From contig NZ_FYDO01000029.1 in assembly GCF_900187615.1 (NCBI RefSeq), positions 18,292 through 82,291 of the forward strand: a stretch of 64,000 nucleotides of DNA. Direction: 5' to 3'. The position numbers and the translations under genes were made by a program. Positions 60,196-64,000 of this stretch are shown one piece after another. This DNA is from Pseudomonas sp. Irchel s3f7 (lineage in GTDB: Bacteria > Pseudomonadota > Gammaproteobacteria > Pseudomonadales > Pseudomonadaceae). Below the pieces are notes generated by a model that was not told where the DNA came from, made no database searches, and was given only the letters and a program-made list of their open reading frames with translations. Within the stretch, counting starts at the first letter, position 1. Every line of letters starts with the position of its first letter.

Positions 60196-62496
60196 TCATT
60201 TACCCAGTCTGATCTTCGGCGCCCAGGTCAGCCATTCGTCTTCGAACTTGTCAAACAGCGCGAACGTTTGCTCGGGCAGTGCCTGATTGCCCATGTTCTC
60301 GCCGTCTGGCGTGGCAAAGGCAACACCGCCCTGAATGATCGTTTCCAGGGATTCAGTGCGCACCGTAGCGCCTCTGAACAGGCCGACATCGAAGTCAAAT
60401 CCACTGGTGTTCCAGAAGCGCGTACCCGTGCGTACCAACGGCGCGTACTTCGGTTCGATCAGGATACGGATCAACACACGATCAGCGGTTTGGCCCAACT
60501 CATATCCGACCACTTTGCCTACAGTGATTTCACGGTAGGTGACCGGCACACCGGCCTTGAGGGATCCACGGCGCGGGGCGCTCAACACCAGGCTCAAACC
60601 GGCTTCCTGTTTGGCAGTTTCAGGTGGAGTGGGCAGTGCCACGAAGGTCTTCTGCGGTCCAAGATTCTTGGCAGCAGGCTGTACTTCAATGTATTGCCCG
60701 GTCACCAGTGTCTCTAGGTTGGACGTCTTGATCAGTCCCAGTTCAGGCTTGACCACCCAGAACTGACTACCAACCCGAGCGATGCGCTCCGGCACTTCAG
60801 TGATACGAGCGGTCAGCAGCACTGACTGCAAATCATCACTCAGGTCGACATCTTCAATCTTGCCGACATCCAGGCCTTTGAAGCGAATCGGCGTGCCGGT
60901 ACGCAAACCATCAGCGCGTTCCACTTTGATCGTGACGACCTCCCCCTTCTGTGTGGCGTCTTCATGATTGGGGAATAGACGGAAACGAGGAATACGTTTC
61001 TGCAATGGCGCCTTGGCTTCCGGCGTCTCGAAAGCGATACCGCCAGCCATCAGACTCTGTAGCGACTCACTTTTAACCTCAACCCCATTCAGCCCGCCCT
61101 TGAGCGTAATACCGCTGGCATTCCAGAAGCGTGTCGAGCCGTTGACCAGTTCCTCGTATTCCTTCTCGATGTGCACACCAATAATCAGCTGCTTTTTGGT
61201 TCTCGAGAACTGGTAGCTCTGGACCGAACCGACCTTGACCTGCTTGTAGAGAACCGGGCTACCGACTTCCAGCGAGCCGAGGTTTTCGGTGAACAACACG
61301 AGGTGCAAGCCAGGTGCGCGCAGATCCAGTGGCGGCGCCTTGGGCCGCGCGACGAATTCGCGTTGCGGAGCTGCGCCCTTGTCACCAGGACGCACAGCGA
61401 TGTAGTTACCTTTGACCAGTGCTTCCAGGCCGGTAATCCCCGCCAGGGAAATCGACGGTTTGACCACCCAGAATTGCGTGCCGTCCACCAGGTAATCTTC
61501 GGCCAACGGATCCATCGTCAATTCGGCGGTAGCCCCGGACAGATCAGGATCAACCTTCAGTGCCTTGAGATTGCCAACCTGGATGCCTTTGTACATCACC
61601 GGCGTACGACCGGCCTGCAGGCCGTCGAAATCGGTGAGCTTGACCTTGATTCGAATACCAGCCGCTGCCGCATCGAAGTCTTCAAAGAGTCTGAATGGCA
61701 GACTCGGATCGGTGGGCGGGCTGTCCTTGCGGTTCTCCGGCGTTGCGAACGCAATACCACCGGCGACGATACTGGCCAAGGATTCACTGCGTATCTTCAC
61801 GCCCGACAGGCTGGCATCGATGCTGACGCCACTGGCGTTCCAGAAACGGGTGTGTTTGCGCACCAGTTTGGCGTAGGTCGGCTCAATGAATACCTTGAGC
61901 TCAACGGTGCTCTGGTCTTCAGAAAGGATATAGCTCTTGATCTCCCCAACCTTGATCTGCTTGTAGAACACCGGGCTGCCACGGTTCAACGAACCCAGGC
62001 GATCAGCCTTGATGGTCAGATGCAGGCCGGGCTGCGCATCAGAGAGCGGCGGTTCCTCTGCCAGAGCCTTGAACTTGCGGATCGACTCGCCCTCTCCCGG
62101 ACTGACCGCAACATAGTTACCCGAAACCAGCGTTTCCAGACCCGTGATACCGGCCAGGGTCACACTCGGTTTGATCAGCCAGAAACGGGTGCCAGTACGC
62201 AGATACTGTTCCACATCCTTGTTCATTTCGACGCTGGCGATCACACCCTTCGAGTTGCCCTCGTCATCGAGCTTGAGACTTTTGACCTTACCGACCGACA
62301 TGCCTTTATAGACAACCTCAGTCTTGTTGGCCTGAATGCCCTCTCCACTTTCAAAGCGCACCTGAATCATGATGCCGGTTTCGTTATAGGCACGCCAACC
62401 GAGCCAGCCGCCAATGATCAAGGCAATCAAAGGCAATACCCAGATGGCAGACCAGTTCGAGGCCGGTCGGGTTTTCGCTACAGGCAAATCACTCAT
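60196..62496 (-). CDS. Six-MCE-domain lipid transport protein (PqiB/LetB-like)
   Basis: The 766-residue protein has one N-terminal membrane helix (about 17-36, AIWVLPLIALIIGGWLGW) and six MCE repeats, starting near 48, 160, 280, 400, 515 and 645. Each repeat carries GSPVxYKxxxVG or a related form, alternating with FWVVKP...VxGxYIxVxPG segments. E. coli LetB has seven and PqiB three repeats. Such proteins form periplasm-spanning tubes for phospholipid traffic between membranes. It is last in a three-gene operon with two PqiA proteins. Confidence 0.9.
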   Translation of the reverse strand: MSDLPVAKTRPASNWSAIWVLPLIALIIGGWLGWRAYNETGIMIQVRFESGEGIQANKTEVVYKGMSVGKVKSLKLDDEGNSKGVIASVEMNKDVEQYLRTGTRFWLIKPSVTLAGITGLETLVSGNYVAVSPGEGESIRKFKALAEEPPLSDAQPGLHLTIKADRLGSLNRGSPVFYKQIKVGEIKSYILSEDQSTVELKVFIEPTYAKLVRKHTRFWNASGVSIDASLSGVKIRSESLASIVAGGIAFATPENRKDSPPTDPSLPFRLFEDFDAAAAGIRIKVKLTDFDGLQAGRTPVMYKGIQVGNLKALKVDPDLSGATAELTMDPLAEDYLVDGTQFWVVKPSISLAGITGLEALVKGNYIAVRPGDKGAAPQREFVARPKAPPLDLRAPGLHLVLFTENLGSLEVGSPVLYKQVKVGSVQSYQFSRTKKQLIIGVHIEKEYEELVNGSTRFWNASGITLKGGLNGVEVKSESLQSLMAGGIAFETPEAKAPLQKRIPRFRLFPNHEDATQKGEVVTIKVERADGLRTGTPIRFKGLDVGKIEDVDLSDDLQSVLLTARITEVPERIARVGSQFWVVKPELGLIKTSNLETLVTGQYIEVQPAAKNLGPQKTFVALPTPPETAKQEAGLSLVLSAPRRGSLKAGVPVTYREITVGKVVGYELGQTADRVLIRILIEPKYAPLVRTGTRFWNTSGFDFDVGLFRGATVRTESLETIIQGGVAFATPDGENMGNQALPEQTFALFDKFEDEWLTWAPKIRLGK

Positions 62497-63118
62497 GGTC
62501 GTCGTCCGACTCCGTGTTATCCCAAATCAGTCGGGGATCAAAAGTTACCGCGGCAAGCATCGTCAAAATCACCACACTGGCGAAAGCGACTGCGCCAAGA
62601 TTGGCTTCGATACTGGCAAGCCTCCCGAAATTCACGACCGCCACCAGGATGGCGATCACAAAGATATCAAGCATCGACCAGCGGCCGATGAATTCAATAA
62701 AGCGGTACATCCAGATGCGCTGACGCGCTGAAAGTGGTTGGCGGCGCTGCACGGAAAACAGCAGCAACGCGATCCCCACCAGCTTGAACGTGGGCACCAC
62801 AATACTGGCGATAAACACCACGGCGGCAATAGGGACCATGCCGTAGTGCACCAAATCGATTACCCCCGCCATGATCGTACTGGGAGCACCTTTGCCCAAA
62901 GAGTTGATGGTCATGATCGGCAACAGATTGGCCGGTATGTAAAGAATGGCGGCGGTGATCAGCAAAGCCCAGGTCCGCACCAGACTGTTGGGGGTGCGGG
63001 CATGCACCAACGCTCCGCAGCGCGTACAGACCTGCTCATCGGTATCAGCTTCCTGCCTGTTCAATTCATGACATTCTTTGCAAATCAGAATGCCTGCATC
63101 AATCGCCCGCATGGGCAT
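62489..63118 (-). CDS. PqiA/LetA family membrane protein (C-terminal half equivalent)
   Basis: The 209-residue protein has an N-terminal zinc ribbon (ICKECHELNRQEADTDEQVC then CTRCG, about 12-35) and about four membrane helices, with IPANLLPIMTINSLG near 62-76. It overlaps the MCE gene by 8 bases and the upstream PqiA gene by 20 bases. With that gene it equals the two halves of E. coli LetA (about 427 residues). Confidence 0.88.
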   Translation of the reverse strand: MPMRAIDAGILICKECHELNRQEADTDEQVCTRCGALVHARTPNSLVRTWALLITAAILYIPANLLPIMTINSLGKGAPSTIMAGVIDLVHYGMVPIAAVVFIASIVVPTFKLVGIALLLFSVQRRQPLSARQRIWMYRFIEFIGRWSMLDIFVIAILVAVVNFGRLASIEANLGAVAFASVVILTMLAAVTFDPRLIWDNTESDDDHE

Positions 63119-63758
63119 CCTCTCCTGATAACGCTTGCCAGATCTGGTGAGGCGACATGACGACCTCCAGCCAGACCTGAACCAGCAACAAACCTATGAA
63201 GCACGCCAACCCCAGGCCTATGGTGATTGCTGCCATATCTGCCAGTTTTACGATCGCAACCAATACGCCCATGAGGTAAACCTCAAGCATCCCCCATTCG
63301 CGTATGTGGTGATAAATGCGATAGAGCAACAAGCCGTAGCTACGTCCGATATCGAAACGGATACTCAACAATACGACCAATTGGCACAGCAGCTTGAGCA
63401 GCGGGATGCCCATGCTGCACAGGAACACAATCACTGAAACGCTTTGCATCCCCGTATCAAAAAGCGCAACAACCCCACTCCAGACGGTGTCATTCGACGA
63501 TTGCCCGAGGAGATTGAGCTGCATGATGGGTAAAAAGTTCGCCGGGATGTACAACAGCAGAGCGGTAAATACCAACGCGAGACTACGCTGCACGACGTTG
63601 TGCCGATGGGCGTAAAGCTCGTAGCCACAGCGCGGGCACAGGGCTTTTTCGCCATGGGCAAGATCGGGCTTACGCATTAGCAGGTCGCACTCATGACAGG
63701 CGACCAGATTTTCCAGTGGTAATTCTGACAGCCCTTTGGCGTCAACCGAATCCGGCAT
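63099..63758 (-). CDS. PqiA/LetA family membrane protein (N-terminal half equivalent)
   Basis: The 219-residue protein has a zinc ribbon (CHECD and CPRCG, about 21-44) and about four membrane helices, with IPANFLPIMQLNLLGQ near 70-85. First gene of the operon. ATG 63758 (MPDSVDAKGLSELPL). PqiA proteins couple inner-membrane lipids to MCE tubes. Confidence 0.88.
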   Translation of the reverse strand: MPDSVDAKGLSELPLENLVACHECDLLMRKPDLAHGEKALCPRCGYELYAHRHNVVQRSLALVFTALLLYIPANFLPIMQLNLLGQSSNDTVWSGVVALFDTGMQSVSVIVFLCSMGIPLLKLLCQLVVLLSIRFDIGRSYGLLLYRIYHHIREWGMLEVYLMGVLVAIVKLADMAAITIGLGLACFIGLLLVQVWLEVVMSPHQIWQALSGEDAHAGD

Positions 63759-63861
63759 AAGTGCTCTGACTCTGAAAAAGTTGGACCTATTCTAGTGTTC
63801 TGGGGCGAAAATAACTGAGCAATTTGTGCTTGATTGATCTCGTCTTTTTCTACGCCCAAAA

Positions 63862-63895
63862 CAAAACCCCAACTGCTTTCGCAATTGGGGTTTCG
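63862..63895 (-). terminator. Terminator of the rRNA operon
   Basis: The minus strand reads AAACCCCAATTGC-GAAA-GCAGTTGGGGTTT then TTGTTTTG; one mismatch in the stem. It directly follows 5S rRNA. Confidence 0.9.
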
Positions 63896-63902
63896 GAATT
63901 TA

Positions 63903-64000
63903 ATCTTGACGATGACCTACTCTCACATGGGGAAACCCCACACTACCATCGGCGATGCATCGTTTCACTGCTGAGTTCGGGATGGGATCAGGTGGTTCCA
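63903..64000 (-). rRNA. rrf: 5S rRNA (partial, 5' end outside window)
   Basis: The minus strand contains the conserved 5S segments CACCTGATCCCATCCCGAAC, CAGTGAAACGATGCATCGCC and GATGGTAGTGTGGGGTTTCC up to GTAGGTCATCGTCAAGATT. About 98 of some 116-120 bases are visible; the exact 3' end is uncertain by a few bases. It marks the end of an rrn operon to the right. Confidence 0.95.

Noticed and set aside
63099..63118. Frameshift joining the two PqiA genes into one LetA
   Set aside because: Each gene has its own start, zinc ribbon and full domain, so overlap by translational coupling is simpler; kept as a check in the findings.

Overview
The window is a 64 kb piece of chromosome from a Pseudomonas, most likely of the P. 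fluorescens group. The evidence is the high GC content with strong GC3 bias, several classes of pseudomonad REP palindromes between genes, and a gene order matching (from memory, not searched) the P. aeruginosa PA4640-PA4686 block: mqo, PA4642 family, hpt, upp, uraA, hemH, TIGR01777, DUF523/DUF1722, MerR, phr, pagL, murI, moeB, prmC, prfA, hemA, TPR lipoprotein, lolB, ispE, tRNA-Gln, prs, rplY, pth, ychF, holD-rimI and mksFEB. I see no prophage, complete insertion sequence or CRISPR array. The accessory content is small and scattered.

Layout. 1-4.75 kb: a DUF1329/DUF1302 outer-membrane pair and a fatty acyl-CoA ligase. 4.9-13.5 kb: a LysE-type exporter, a 2-hydroxyacid dehydrogenase, rsmC, a yybP-ykoY (Mn2+) riboswitch leading a TMEM165/GDT1 transporter, an M48 lipoprotein protease, a YedK/HMCES protein, small zinc-binding and DUF2007 proteins, an acyltransferase and a YajG lipoprotein. 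13.5-19.5 kb: a 740-base leader and mqo, then PA4642, hpt, upp and uraA (purine and pyrimidine salvage). 19.7-27.5 kb: hemH and a cluster that looks light-regulated (renalase-like oxidase, DUF523/DUF1722, LitR-type MerR, photolyase, SDR) with matching TGTACA-type operators. 27.7-40.3 kb: pagL, then the minus-strand hemA-prfA-prmC-moeB-murI operon, then plus-strand TPR, lolB, ispE, tRNA-Gln, prs, rplY, pth and ychF. 40.4-53.6 kb: transporters, two chemoreceptor-type signalling proteins, tRNA-Met, a DUF2817 peptidase-like protein, gamma-glutamyltransferase, a HigA remnant, a short-chain fatty acid transporter and carbonic anhydrase. 53.7-60 kb: rimI-holD facing mksF-mksE-mksB (a condensin). 60-64 kb: a Let/Pqi-type lipid transport operon (two PqiA proteins and one six-MCE protein), then the 3' part of a minus-strand 5S rRNA with its terminator.

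How it fits together. Most genes are core: haem synthesis, translation termination, isoprenoid and PRPP supply, nucleotide salvage, lipoprotein sorting and chromosome organisation. The best candidates for under-described biology are the LitR-type regulon with its paired operators and nested inverted repeats, an SDR in that cluster lacking the catalytic Tyr, the long structured region before mqo, a MITE-like palindrome between rplY and pth, and the split-LetA/six-MCE lipid transport system. All functional statements come from motif reading and family knowledge; no searches were run.
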